A stretch of 64,000 nt of DNA from Streptomyces sp. 1331.2 (GTDB lineage Bacteria; Actinomycetota; Actinomycetes; Streptomycetales; Streptomycetaceae): the NCBI RefSeq assembly GCF_900199205.1, contig NZ_OBMJ01000001.1:3165001-3229000 (forward strand), in the 5' to 3' direction. A program made the position numbers and the translations under genes. Positions within the stretch are counted from its first letter, which is position 1. Every line of letters begins with the position of its first letter. The notes below the pieces were generated by a model. The model searched no databases. It was not told the DNA's origin and worked only from the letters and a program-made list of their open reading frames with translations. Of the stretch, positions 1-8,026 are shown one piece after another.

Positions 1-465
1 CATCGAGCCGCTGCCGAGGCCGACCAACACGCCCCAGCAGAGCACCAGTTGCCAGGGCTCGCGCATCAGCATGGTGAGCCCGGAGCCGACCGAGATGGTC
101 AGCAGCGCGCAGACCACCACCAGGCGCACCCCGAACCTGTCCATCAGGGCGGCGGCGAAGGGGGCGGTGAGGCCGTAGAGGGTCAGGTTGACGGAGGTGG
201 CGCTGGAGATCGTCCCGAGCGACCAGCCGAACTCGTTGTGCAGGGCGTCCATCATCAGGCTCGGCGTGGAGCGGAAGCCGGCCGAGCCGAGCAGGACGAG
301 CAGGGAGACCCCGGCCACCACCCAGGCGTAGTGCACCCGGGCACGCCCGGCCGCGGCGGGCCGCTCGGAGTCGGTCGGGGCCGAGCCGTTCGAGTCGGAG
401 CCGTTCTGGTCGGGGCCGGTCGGATCGGGGACGGGCGTGGGGGTGAGGGCGCTGCGTTCGGTCAC
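1..465 (-). CDS. MFS transporter, N-terminal part (cut by window edge)
   Basis: Integral membrane transporter of the major facilitator superfamily. Only the first 155 codons are inside the window and the rest lies before base 1. The GTG start gives a hydrophilic Pro/Ser/Asp-rich tail of about 45 residues, then a first membrane helix (YAWVVAGVSLLVLLG), a loop with the MFS-like GWSLGTISSATSVNLTLYG, and a DRFGVR motif typical of the loop between helices 2 and 3. This pattern resembles the oxalate/formate-antiporter-like branch. It is divergent from the GlxA-type regulator that starts 120 nt away, so that regulator may control it. The substrate cannot be read from the sequence. Confidence 0.85.
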   Translation of the reverse strand, partial: MTERSALTPTPVPDPTGPDQNGSDSNGSAPTDSERPAAAGRARVHYAWVVAGVSLLVLLGSAGFRSTPSLMMDALHNEFGWSLGTISSATSVNLTLYGLTAPFAAALMDRFGVRLVVVCALLTISVGSGLTMLMREPWQLVLCWGVLVGLGSGSM

Positions 466-585
466 GCGAACGAGTGTTCCGGGTGGCCGGGGCCCCGACG
501 AGTGGCCTGAATGACAGCTTTCGCAAGATTCGGGCCACAACCGGGCGTACGCTGGCCCGGACCCACCGACACCCGAGGGGAGCCC

Positions 586-1557
586 ATGGCACACCTGGTC
601 GCGGTACTCGCCCTGGACGGCGTGATCGCCTTCGAACTCGGCATCCCCGCCCGCATCTTCGGCGGCGCCAAGGGCCCGGCCGGGCAACCCCTCTACGAGG
701 TGGCCACCTGCACCCTGGACGGCCAACCGGTCGCCACCAGCGCCGACTTCAGGGTCATGGTCGACCACGGGCCCGAACTGCTGGAACGGGCCGACACGGT
801 GGTGATCCCGGCCTCCGCCGACTCCGGCCCGGCCGTCGCCGACGCCTGCTTCACCCCGGAGCTGGCCGCCGCGCTGGCCCGGATCCGGCCCGGCACCCGG
901 CTGCTGTCGATCTGCACCGGCTCCTTCATCCTGGCCGCCGCCGGCCTGCTGGACGGCCGCCCGGCCACCACCCACTGGCGCTACACCGAGCGCTTCGCCC
1001 GGCTGTTCCCCCGGGTGCTGCTCGACCCCGACGTGCTCTACACCGACGACGGCGACATCCTCACCTCCGGCGGGGTGGCCGCCGGGGTGGACCTCTGCCT
1101 GCACGTGGTGCGGCGCGACCACGGCAGCGCGGTGGCCAACGCGGTGGCCCGCAACTGCCTGGTGCCGCCGTGGCGCGAGGGCGGCCAGAAGCAGTACGTG
1201 GAGGCCCCGAGCCCGGTGGACGCCGAAGGCACCGGCACCGCCGCGGTGCGCGCCTGGGCGGTGGAGCACCTGGACCAGCCGCTCGCGCTGCGCCGGCTCG
1301 CCGACCGGGCCGGCATGAGCGTACGGACCTTCACCCGGCGCTTCCGCGAGGAGACCGGCGCCAGCCCGGGCCAGTGGATCACCACCCAGCGCACCGAACG
1401 GGCCCGCCAGCTGCTGGAACGGACCGATCTGACGATCGACCAGGTCGCCCGGGAGTCCGGCTTCGGCACCGCCGCCTCACTGCGGCTGCAGCTGCGCGGC
1501 CGGCTCGACGTGGCGCCGAGCGCCTACCGGCGCACCTTCCGCACCGTCCCGCAGTAG
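586..1557 (+). CDS. GlxA-family AraC-type regulator with DJ-1/PfpI-like domain
   Basis: Transcription factor of 323 residues. Residues 1 to about 175 form a DJ-1/PfpI (glutamine amidotransferase-like) sensor domain with the conserved nucleophile-elbow segment SICTGSFILAAAGLLDGR. The last 100 residues hold two helix-turn-helices of the AraC/XylS type (ALRRLADRAGMSVRTFTRRF and the following IDQVARESGFGTAASLRLQL). I chose the ATG at 586 because GAGGGGAG lies just upstream; the frame is open further 5' but no other start has a good ribosome site. It lies divergent from the MFS gene and probably regulates it. The ligand is unknown. Confidence 0.9.
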   Translation: MAHLVAVLALDGVIAFELGIPARIFGGAKGPAGQPLYEVATCTLDGQPVATSADFRVMVDHGPELLERADTVVIPASADSGPAVADACFTPELAAALARIRPGTRLLSICTGSFILAAAGLLDGRPATTHWRYTERFARLFPRVLLDPDVLYTDDGDILTSGGVAAGVDLCLHVVRRDHGSAVANAVARNCLVPPWREGGQKQYVEAPSPVDAEGTGTAAVRAWAVEHLDQPLALRRLADRAGMSVRTFTRRFREETGASPGQWITTQRTERARQLLERTDLTIDQVARESGFGTAASLRLQLRGRLDVAPSAYRRTFRTVPQ

Positions 1558-1980
1558 GTCCGTATCTGCTCAGCGGCGCCGAACGACGAAACGCCGGCCA
1601 CCGGTGGCCGGATATCGCCGTGGCCCGGCGGCGCGCCGGGCGGCGCAGTGGATGGCGGCACACCGTGTGCACCCCGAGCACGGCACGGCAGGCCGCCATC
1701 CAACCGCGACGCGCGGGCCCTGACCCCGCGCCGCGGCCTCCGCACTCGCCGAGGAGCGGTCCGCGACCGACCGTCCGCGGCCCCTTCGCTGACACGATCC
1801 CCCTGGACAGCGGCACCGCGGCGGTGGACGGACGTCCCCTCGGCGTCCCCTCGCGACGGAGAGCCGCACCCAAGCGTGATCAGTCGGATACGTCACGTCA
1901 ATGGGTAGTCCGAAATTCGGAATGGTTGCGTCACCTTTCGGCCGGTGATCGCCAGGGGCCACCGGCCGCCGCGGAAGCCG
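1558..1980. other. Non-coding gap between convergent genes
   Basis: This 423-nt stretch contains only short, low-quality open frames with Arg/Pro-rich translations, which I read as GC-rich shadows. The right end holds a small inverted repeat that may end the minus-strand gene. Nothing else is recognised. Confidence 0.5.
1940..1967 (-). terminator. Possible terminator hairpin of the ATP-binding protein gene
   Basis: GGCCGGTG pairs perfectly with CACCGGCC across a 12-nt loop, starting 13 nt beyond the stop codon of the minus-strand gene ending at 1981. No U-tract follows, as is common for actinobacterial terminators. Short arms keep confidence low. Confidence 0.35.
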
Positions 1981-2454
1981 CTATTGCGCCAAAGCCGCCC
2001 AGTCCACGTCTGCCAGCGGGTCGGCCGGCCGGGCGTCCGCGCCGATCTCGCACCAGACCCGCTTGCCCGAGCCGTCCGGGTACCAGCCCCAGCGCTCGCA
2101 GAGCAGTTCGACCAGCTCCAGGCCGCGCCCGTTGGTCGCCTCCTGGTCCGCCCCGGCGTGCCGCGGGGCCGGGGCCGTCTCGCTCGCGTCGGCGACCTCC
2201 ACCCGCAGCGGGACGGCCGGGCAGCCCTGCGGCGCGTCCTCGGCCATCGGCAGGCAGAGCCGCAGCACGGCCGGACAGCCGGTGTGCACCACGGCGTTGG
2301 TCACCAGCTCCGACACCACCAGCACCACCGTCTCGGCCATCGGCGCATCCGGGTCCACCCCGTGGTTCAACAGCCGCGAGCGCACCCACCGACGGGCCCG
2401 GCCGACCTCGGCGGGGTCCGCCTGCACCGCCAGCTGTACCTGAAGAACCTGCAC
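1981..2454 (-). CDS. ATP-binding protein, RsbW-like anti-sigma/HATPase family
   Basis: Small GHKL-fold ATPase of about 157 residues from the serine-kinase/anti-sigma group common in Streptomyces. The N-box ELVTNAVVHTG and the downstream NGRGLELVELLCERWGW segment, with the GRGL glycine motif, are present. Family members bind a sigma factor or phosphorylate an anti-sigma antagonist. No partner is adjacent in an operon, although an ECF sigma gene begins about 640 nt away in the opposite direction. The GTG at 2454 is the most plausible start by family length, with the domain beginning LQVQLAVQADPAEVGRARRW. The frame is open further upstream, so the 5' end is uncertain. Confidence 0.8.
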   Translation of the reverse strand: MQVLQVQLAVQADPAEVGRARRWVRSRLLNHGVDPDAPMAETVVLVVSELVTNAVVHTGCPAVLRLCLPMAEDAPQGCPAVPLRVEVADASETAPAPRHAGADQEATNGRGLELVELLCERWGWYPDGSGKRVWCEIGADARPADPLADVDWAALAQ

Positions 2455-2770
2455 CGCTCCACCACCTGCACTCGCAGTTCGGCCTAAGTCCCGATCGTGC
2501 CGGATCGACCGGCCGGCGGGCCCTCGCACTCCGCCCGGCGCCACCCGAGCCGCACCCGGGCGTCCGCCCGGTCCGTCCACCCGCGCCCACTCGTCCGCGC
2601 CCACTCGTCCGCGCCGACTCGTCGGTCGCGCACCGGCCGCGACACGAATACGCCTCAGGATGGGCGGGCCGGCGGACCGCAGCAAGCGCTTCGGGCATAT
2701 TCCGGCGATCGGGGGACAGCGCAGTGCATACTGTCCCGCTCACTCTCGCGAGCCTCGCACCGGCGCTCGT

Positions 2771-2820
2771 CCGACCCGGAACGACCCGGAACGACCCGGA
2801 ACGACCCGGGACGACCCGGC
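2771..2820. repeat. Five tandem copies of a 10-bp unit (ACGACCCGGA)
   Basis: Five consecutive 10-mers at 2771, 2781, 2791, 2801 and 2811 match ACGACCCGG followed by A, A, A, G or C, with one first-base variant in copy 1. The period is about one helical turn. The array sits in the roughly 640-nt non-coding gap (2455-3095) between the divergent ATPase and sigma-factor genes. That gap holds no convincing gene; its long open frames are Arg/Pro-rich shadows. Confidence 0.85.
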
Positions 2821-3095
2821 CGGCCTGGGGCGACCGGCGACGACCCGCCGCGGCCCGCCGCGGTTCCGCAGTCGGGAACCTACCGCCGGACACCCCGGGA
2901 GCCCCGTCCGCCACTCACGAACCACCCGTGCGACATATGTCCAGCGGCGCTCGAACAGCGGCTGCCTGACGGCCCGTTGCCGCACCGGCGGATCCGTGGG
3001 GAAGGATTCCGTTCTTGCCCGAATCCCTCCGCCGCGCGCCGACCGCAAGATACCGTTGGGTAAGCCAGCGAACCCGGGCAGGAGGGTGGTTCCCG

Positions 3096-3716
3096 ATGGC
3101 CACCCCGGAGCGGACCCCGCGCTGGGACGAGCAGCTGCAGCGCCGCCTCGCCCGCGGCGAGGAGACCGCGCTCGGCGAACTCTACGACCAGCTCGCACCG
3201 ATGGTGCACGGCCTGGCCGGGCGGATACTCGCCGACCAGGCCGCCGCCGCGCAGCTCACCCGGGAGATCTTCGCCCACGCCTGGGAGCACCCCGAGGACT
3301 TCGACCCCGCCCGCGGCACGCTGCGTTCCTGGCTGGGCACGCTCACCCACCGCCGCGCCGTCGAGCGGCTGCGGGCGCGGCGTGCCGCCGAACGACCGCC
3401 GGGCGACGACCTCCTGGGCGCCGAGGCGGAGATCCGCGCCGTGGCCACCGCCGCGCGGATGCAGTACGTGGTCGACTCCCTGCCCCGATCCCTGCGTGAG
3501 ACCATCGCGGTGACGTACTACGACGGCCGCACCTACCGGGAGACGGCCCGGCTGCTCGGCATCAGCGAGCAGGCCGCCAAGCAGCGGATGCGGCTCGGCC
3601 TGGCCCTGCTGGCCACCGAGTTGGCCGACGAACCGGTCCAGCAGCCGGTCAACGGGCCGCTCGACGGGCCGCTCGACGAACCAACGGGTGACGAGGCCGG
3701 GGACGGGGAGACGTGA
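3096..3716 (+). CDS. ECF-type RNA polymerase sigma factor
   Basis: Extracytoplasmic-function sigma factor of 206 residues. The N-terminal half resembles region 2 (ALGELYDQLAPMVHGLAGRI ... LRSWLGTLTHRRAVERLRAR). The C-terminal half is a region-4 helix-turn-helix (SLRETIAVTYYDGRTYRETA then LLGISEQAAKQRMRLGL). The acidic tail repeats GPLDGPLDE. The ATG at 3096 has GGAGG about ten bases upstream. The stop codon overlaps the next gene, a zinc-finger anti-sigma candidate, as GTGA. This is the usual sigma/anti-sigma arrangement, so its activity is probably held by that neighbour. The target promoters are not apparent. Confidence 0.92.
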   Translation: MATPERTPRWDEQLQRRLARGEETALGELYDQLAPMVHGLAGRILADQAAAAQLTREIFAHAWEHPEDFDPARGTLRSWLGTLTHRRAVERLRARRAAERPPGDDLLGAEAEIRAVATAARMQYVVDSLPRSLRETIAVTYYDGRTYRETARLLGISEQAAKQRMRLGLALLATELADEPVQQPVNGPLDGPLDEPTGDEAGDGET

Positions 3717-4981
3717 GCAGCACGGAGGAGCAGCACGACGCCTTGCGCTCACTGCTCGGCGCCTGGGCCCTCGGCGCCTGCCCGACCCGCGAGGCCGCCG
3801 AGTTGGAGCTGCACATGCGCGGCTGCCCGGAGTGCGCCGAGGAGGCGGCCCGGCTGCACGAGGCGGCCGGCTGGCTCTCCCTGGACGAACCGCTGGACCA
3901 GCCCGGCTCGCTGCGCCAGCAGGTGCTCGACTGGTGCCTGGCCCGCCGCCCGGCGGAACTGCCCGTCCCCGCCTGGGGCATGCCGTACACGGCGGAGACC
4001 GCCAAGCTCGACGCGCTGCTGCGCGACCTCGGCCCGGAGGAGTGGCAGGAGGTGGCCGAACTGCCGTGGCACGGCGGCTCCGGCCGGCTGCGCCCGGCCG
4101 AGGTGCTCGGCCACCTGACCGCCGTGGACGGCTTCCTGGCGCTCGCCCTCGGTCTGCCCGACCCGGTGCCGGCCGCTCCGGGTGCACCGGGCACACCGGT
4201 CGCCTCGCGCACTCCGGGCGCATCCGCCGTGCCGGCCGAACGCCGGGTGCCGCCGCAGGATCCGGCCGGTCCGTGGCCGTGGCCGACGCCGCGCGTCCCG
4301 CCGCAGGGCGGCCCGTACGCCGCGATCTCCGCCCGCACCGCCCGGATGATCGCCGGGCAGAGCGCCCTGCCGCCGCAGTCGGTGCGCGCCCGGTGGCGGC
4401 AGCAGAGCCACGACCTGGTGCGCAGCGCCGCGCTCGCCCCGCAGGGCAACACCCCGGTCGACTACGGCTTCACCGTGCTGCCGTTGCGCGACGCCTTCGT
4501 GGACCGCGCCTTCGAGTGCTACGTGCACGGCGAGGACGTGGCCCGGGCGGTCGCCTACCCGTACGACCCGCCGGCGCCGCAACACCTGCGGCAGATGGTG
4601 GAGCTGGTGGTCCGGCTGCTGCCCCGGGCGCTGGCCGGCCTGCGCGCGGCGCAGCCCCAACCGGTGGGGGCACCGGCCGGGAACGGTCCGACCGCCCGGC
4701 GGCTGCGGCTGGTGGTCGACGGCCCGGGCGGCGGCGAGTGGCTGGTCCCGCTGGACGGCGGGGACGTCACGGCCGGCCCGGGCGGCACGGTCGGCACAGT
4801 GGGCCCGGAGTCGGGCCCGCCCGGCGGGGAGCCGGTGGCCTCGATGGCGGTGGACGGCCTGGAGCTCTGCCAGTTGGCCGCCGCGCACCGCGACCCGGAC
4901 CGGCTGCCGGTCGGCGAGCACGGTGACCGGGCCGCGATCCGCGAGGTGCTGCACGCGCTCCCGCTGCTGTCGCGGCCGTAA
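3713..4981 (+). CDS. Zinc-finger anti-sigma factor fused to a maleylpyruvate-isomerase-like region
   Basis: Protein of 422 residues that begins with a zf-HC2-type anti-sigma module: HMRGCPECAEEAARLHEAAG carries the H-x3-C-x2-C zinc motif. The middle part (about residues 85-280) includes LPWHGGSGRLRPAEVLGHLT and fits the DinB/mycothiol-dependent maleylpyruvate-isomerase-like fold seen in related actinobacterial anti-sigma fusions. No transmembrane helix is visible, so it would be a soluble, redox- or thiol-responsive regulator rather than a membrane one. It starts at a GTG overlapping the sigma-factor stop by 4 nt, which points to translational coupling. The role as antagonist of that sigma factor is inferred from the motif and position. 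Confidence 0.85.
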   Translation: MSSTEEQHDALRSLLGAWALGACPTREAAELELHMRGCPECAEEAARLHEAAGWLSLDEPLDQPGSLRQQVLDWCLARRPAELPVPAWGMPYTAETAKLDALLRDLGPEEWQEVAELPWHGGSGRLRPAEVLGHLTAVDGFLALALGLPDPVPAAPGAPGTPVASRTPGASAVPAERRVPPQDPAGPWPWPTPRVPPQGGPYAAISARTARMIAGQSALPPQSVRARWRQQSHDLVRSAALAPQGNTPVDYGFTVLPLRDAFVDRAFECYVHGEDVARAVAYPYDPPAPQHLRQMVELVVRLLPRALAGLRAAQPQPVGAPAGNGPTARRLRLVVDGPGGGEWLVPLDGGDVTAGPGGTVGTVGPESGPPGGEPVASMAVDGLELCQLAAAHRDPDRLPVGEHGDRAAIREVLHALPLLSRP

Positions 4982-5016
4982 GGCCGGCAGCGGCTGTCAG
5001 CGCCCGCTCGCCCCGC

Positions 5017-5883
5017 TCAGGCGAAGACGACCGTACGGGTGCCGTCGAGCAGCACCCGGTGCTCGCTGTGCCACTTCACCGCGCGGGCCAGCGCCTGGCA
5101 CTCGACGTCCCGGCCGAGCGCGACCAGCTGGTCGGGGCTGACGTCGTGGGTGACCCGGGCCACCTCCTGCTCGATGATCGGGCCCTCGTCCAGGTCGGCG
5201 GTGACGTAGTGCGCGGTGGCCCCGATCAGCTTCACACCCCGGGCGTGCGCCTGGTGGTACGGCTTGGCGCCCTTGAAGCTCGGCAGGAAGGAGTGGTGGA
5301 TGTTGATCACCCGGCCGGACAGCTCGGTGCACAGCTGGTCGGAGAGGACCTGCATGTAGCGGGCCAGCACGACCAGTTCGACCTGCTCCTTGGCGACCAG
5401 GTCCAGCAGCTGCTGCTCGGCCTCCGCCTTGGTGTCCCTGGTGACCGGGATGTGGTGGAAGGGGATCCCGTAGCTCTCGGTCAGGTCCTGCAGGTCGGTG
5501 TGGTTGGAGACCACCGCGGCGATCTCCACCGGCAGGGCGCCGATCCGGGTGCGGTAGAGCAGGTCGTTCAGGCAGTGCCCGAACTTGCTGACCATGAGGA
5601 TGATCCGCATCCGCTGCTCGGTCGGGTGGATCTGCCAGTCCATCGCGAAGGAGGCGCCGATCGCGGCGAAGCTGGCCCGCAGCTTGTCGGCGGTGACCGG
5701 CTCGGGGGCGGAGAAGTGCACCCGCATGAAGAAGAGTCCGCTGTCGCCGTCCCCGAACTGCTGGCTGTCGATGATGTTGCAGCCGGTCATGAAGAGGTAG
5801 CTGGAGACCGCGTGGACGATGCCCTGCTTGTCGGGGCAGGACAGCGTGAGGACGTACTGGGCGCCGGCCGACTGCTGTTCCAC
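5017..5883 (-). CDS. purU: Formyltetrahydrofolate deformylase
   Basis: Cytosolic enzyme hydrolysing 10-formyltetrahydrofolate to formate and tetrahydrofolate, which balances the one-carbon pool and supplies formate. The 288 residues match the family length. An N-terminal ACT domain (YVLTLSCPDKQGIVHAVSSY) is followed by a formyltransferase domain with the catalytic Asn/His cluster in RVINIHHSFLPSFKGAKPY and the Asp of LDEGPIIEQ. The GTG start at 5883 places the ACT domain correctly; the longer frame upstream is a shadow. It is convergent with the anti-sigma gene, 35 nt away. Confidence 0.95.
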   Translation of the reverse strand: MEQQSAGAQYVLTLSCPDKQGIVHAVSSYLFMTGCNIIDSQQFGDGDSGLFFMRVHFSAPEPVTADKLRASFAAIGASFAMDWQIHPTEQRMRIILMVSKFGHCLNDLLYRTRIGALPVEIAAVVSNHTDLQDLTESYGIPFHHIPVTRDTKAEAEQQLLDLVAKEQVELVVLARYMQVLSDQLCTELSGRVINIHHSFLPSFKGAKPYHQAHARGVKLIGATAHYVTADLDEGPIIEQEVARVTHDVSPDQLVALGRDVECQALARAVKWHSEHRVLLDGTRTVVFA

Positions 5884-5999
5884 TGGGGGTATCCCGTTCT
5901 GAGCTCGTGACGTGCGTGGACGGTCCAGCGTGTCACATCCTGGACATCCGCCGCCCCGCTGCCCGTACTGCGGGACGGCACCGTCCGGACCCGCGTGGG

Positions 6000-6443
6000 T
6001 CAGACCTGGGTGAGGATGCGCAGCACGTCCAGCGACTTGGGGGCCGCGTCCGGGTCGTCCCCGTCGCCCGTGGCCAGCGCGACGTGCGCCTCGCGGGCGG
6101 CCCGGACGGTCTCCGGCCAGCCGGGGTGGCCGAGGTAGGCGGAGGCCGGGGCGTCCGCGCCCACCTCGTGCAGCATCTGCACGGCCCGCAGCACCGCGAC
6201 GTCGACCAGCGCGGCCTCGGCGGAGTCCCGGAGGATCGTGCCCACGTACTTCTCGGCCGACCAGCGGTCCAGCCAGGTGTCCTCGACCAGCCGGTAGACG
6301 GCGTCGGTCACGTCCCCGTACCCCTCCCGGCCGGTCAGCCAGGCCTCCTGCTGGAAGGCGGGGTCGGACAGCATGTGCAGCGCCGAGCGCAGTCGGGCTC
6401 GCCAGCGCCACCAGGGCAGGTCGTTGAGCGGCATGCCGCCCAT
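6000..6443 (-). CDS. Conserved SCO4402-like protein of unknown function
   Basis: Soluble protein of about 147 residues beginning MGGMPLNDLPWWRWRARLRS and rich in acidic and tryptophan residues (EDTWLDRWSAEKYVGTIL). I recall closely similar Streptomyces proteins annotated as the SCO4402 family, next to purU as here. No catalytic motif is visible. An alternative ATG at 6515 would add 24 polar residues. I prefer 6443 because the recalled homologues begin there, although the ribosome site is weak. No function is proposed. Confidence 0.75.
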   Translation of the reverse strand: MGGMPLNDLPWWRWRARLRSALHMLSDPAFQQEAWLTGREGYGDVTDAVYRLVEDTWLDRWSAEKYVGTILRDSAEAALVDVAVLRAVQMLHEVGADAPASAYLGHPGWPETVRAAREAHVALATGDGDDPDAAPKSLDVLRILTQV

Positions 6444-6689
6444 CGTGCTGGAGCGGTGGCCCGGACGAGAAGGGTTTCGGGCGGACCGGTGCGAAGAATC
6501 TGTGCTGACGGACATGGTGAACGATCGTACGTTCCCCTTCTGTTCGTACTCCACTCGCGATCTACACGCGTCCCCCGCCGGATTTCAGCTGCCGTTTGCC
6601 GACCGTTCGCATTTCTGCCCTCTCGGCTTGTGGCGCCGGGGCTTGGCTGGTTCCGGTGCGCCGGAGTGCGCCCCAGAGAGGGAAGACCG

Positions 6690-7988
6690 ATGACCAGCCG
6701 AAGGGACTCGTTCCAGGGCCGTCCCCCCGTCGCGCGGCGCCGCCGCCGACGCCCCGTCGCCGCCGCCGTCACCGCCGCGGCGCTGCTCCCCACCCTCTTC
6801 TCGGCGTCCGCGTGCGGCGGAGCTGCCGACGCCTCCGGCGGAAACGACCTGACCGTGATGACCTGGGCGCCGTCCGGCACCGGCTCCGCCGACCGGCCGG
6901 GCATGACCGCGCTCGCCTCCGCCATCGGCCAGGACGTCAACATCAAGGGCGGACTGAACGGCCGCCGGCTGCGGGTGATCACCTGCAACGAGCACAACTC
7001 CGCCGACGGCGCCCGCGCCTGCGCCCAGCAGGCCGTGGACGCCGGGGCCGCCGCCGTGATCGGCTCCTACAGCCAGTGGGGCGAGGCCTTCATGCCCGTC
7101 CTGGAACGCGCCGGGATCCCGCTGATCGGCGGCTACGGCCTCTCCCAGCCCGAGTTCTCCAGCCCGCTGTCCTACCCGGTGGACGGCGGCCTGCCCGCCC
7201 TGATCGCGGGCAACGGACGGCAGCTGGTGGACGCCGGCTGCAAGACCGTGTCGCTGGTCCGCCCGGACACCCCGGCCGGCGACAACCTGATCGGCTACCT
7301 GGGCACCGCGCTGCGCCCCGCCGGGATCAGGCTGCAGGACGTCAAGGCGCCCGAGCAGTCCTCCGACTACGCCCCGGTGGCCCGCAAGGCGATCGGCAAG
7401 GACGAGCCGGGCAACTGCGTCACCAGCGCGCTGGCCGCCGAGCCCACCGGCAACCTGCTGGACTCCTACCGGCGGCTGACCCCGAAGAACACCCGGATCG
7501 CCTCGGTGATCGGCAGCGTGCAGCAGTCGGTGGTCGACTCCACCGGCGGCGACTCCGGCCCGCTCAACGGCGCCTACGTCACCAGCTGGTACCCGCCGGA
7601 GTCGGCGAAGATCTGGGACGGGCTGCGCGGGGTGGTCCGCGCCGACACCACCGGCGGGAGCACCATCGACGTCTCCGACCCCGGGGTGCAGACCACCTGG
7701 GTCGCGTACGAGGTGTTCAAGATGGTGACGCAGAAGCTGTCGGAGGCCGGCAAGCCGGTCACCGCGAAGTCGATCGCCGGGCTGCTGGACAGCGGCGAGG
7801 GCATCGACGTCGGCCTCACCCCGCCGCTGAACTGGGGCGCCACCAACATGTTGCCCAGCACCGCCTCACCGCGGCTGGTGAACACCTGGGTCACCTACCA
7901 GGTGGTCAAGAACGGGCGGATGACCCTGCAGCAGCCGGGCTTCGTGGACGTCCGCTGGGTGCTCACCGGGGGCCGCCCGCCGGCGTGA
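6690..7988 (+). CDS. Branched-chain amino-acid-type substrate-binding lipoprotein
   Basis: Periplasmic-binding-protein-like lipoprotein of 432 residues with the Leu/Ile/Val-receptor fold. After a basic stretch (RRRRRRPVAAAVTAAALLPT) comes a lipobox-like SASAC, so it should be exported and lipid-anchored. Diagnostic segments are GGLNGRRLRVITCNE, AVDAGAAAVIGSYSQWGEAF and VNTWVTYQVVKNGRM. The ATG at 6690 has GAGAGGGAAG just upstream. No permease or ATPase gene lies beside it, so it is an orphan binding protein. It could serve a transporter encoded elsewhere or act as a sensor. The ligand is unknown. Confidence 0.85.
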   Translation: MTSRRDSFQGRPPVARRRRRRPVAAAVTAAALLPTLFSASACGGAADASGGNDLTVMTWAPSGTGSADRPGMTALASAIGQDVNIKGGLNGRRLRVITCNEHNSADGARACAQQAVDAGAAAVIGSYSQWGEAFMPVLERAGIPLIGGYGLSQPEFSSPLSYPVDGGLPALIAGNGRQLVDAGCKTVSLVRPDTPAGDNLIGYLGTALRPAGIRLQDVKAPEQSSDYAPVARKAIGKDEPGNCVTSALAAEPTGNLLDSYRRLTPKNTRIASVIGSVQQSVVDSTGGDSGPLNGAYVTSWYPPESAKIWDGLRGVVRADTTGGSTIDVSDPGVQTTWVAYEVFKMVTQKLSEAGKPVTAKSIAGLLDSGEGIDVGLTPPLNWGATNMLPSTASPRLVNTWVTYQVVKNGRMTLQQPGFVDVRWVLTGGRPPA

Positions 7989-7989
7989 C

Positions 7990-8026
7990 GCGGTGGGGTG
8001 GCGCCGCCTCGGCGCCGCCCCACCGC
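7990..8026. terminator. Bidirectional terminator hairpin, 17-bp stem
   Basis: Positions 7990-8006 pair with 8010-8026 over 17 bp (one G:U) around a 3-nt CCT loop. The hairpin lies between the convergent binding-protein and P/Q-rich membrane-protein genes. Its right arm reaches the stop codon of the latter. Confidence 0.85.

Noticed and set aside
474..2969. Very long plus-strand frame across the regulator and ATPase genes
   Set aside because: Arg/Pro-rich translation overlapping real genes; a GC-rich shadow.
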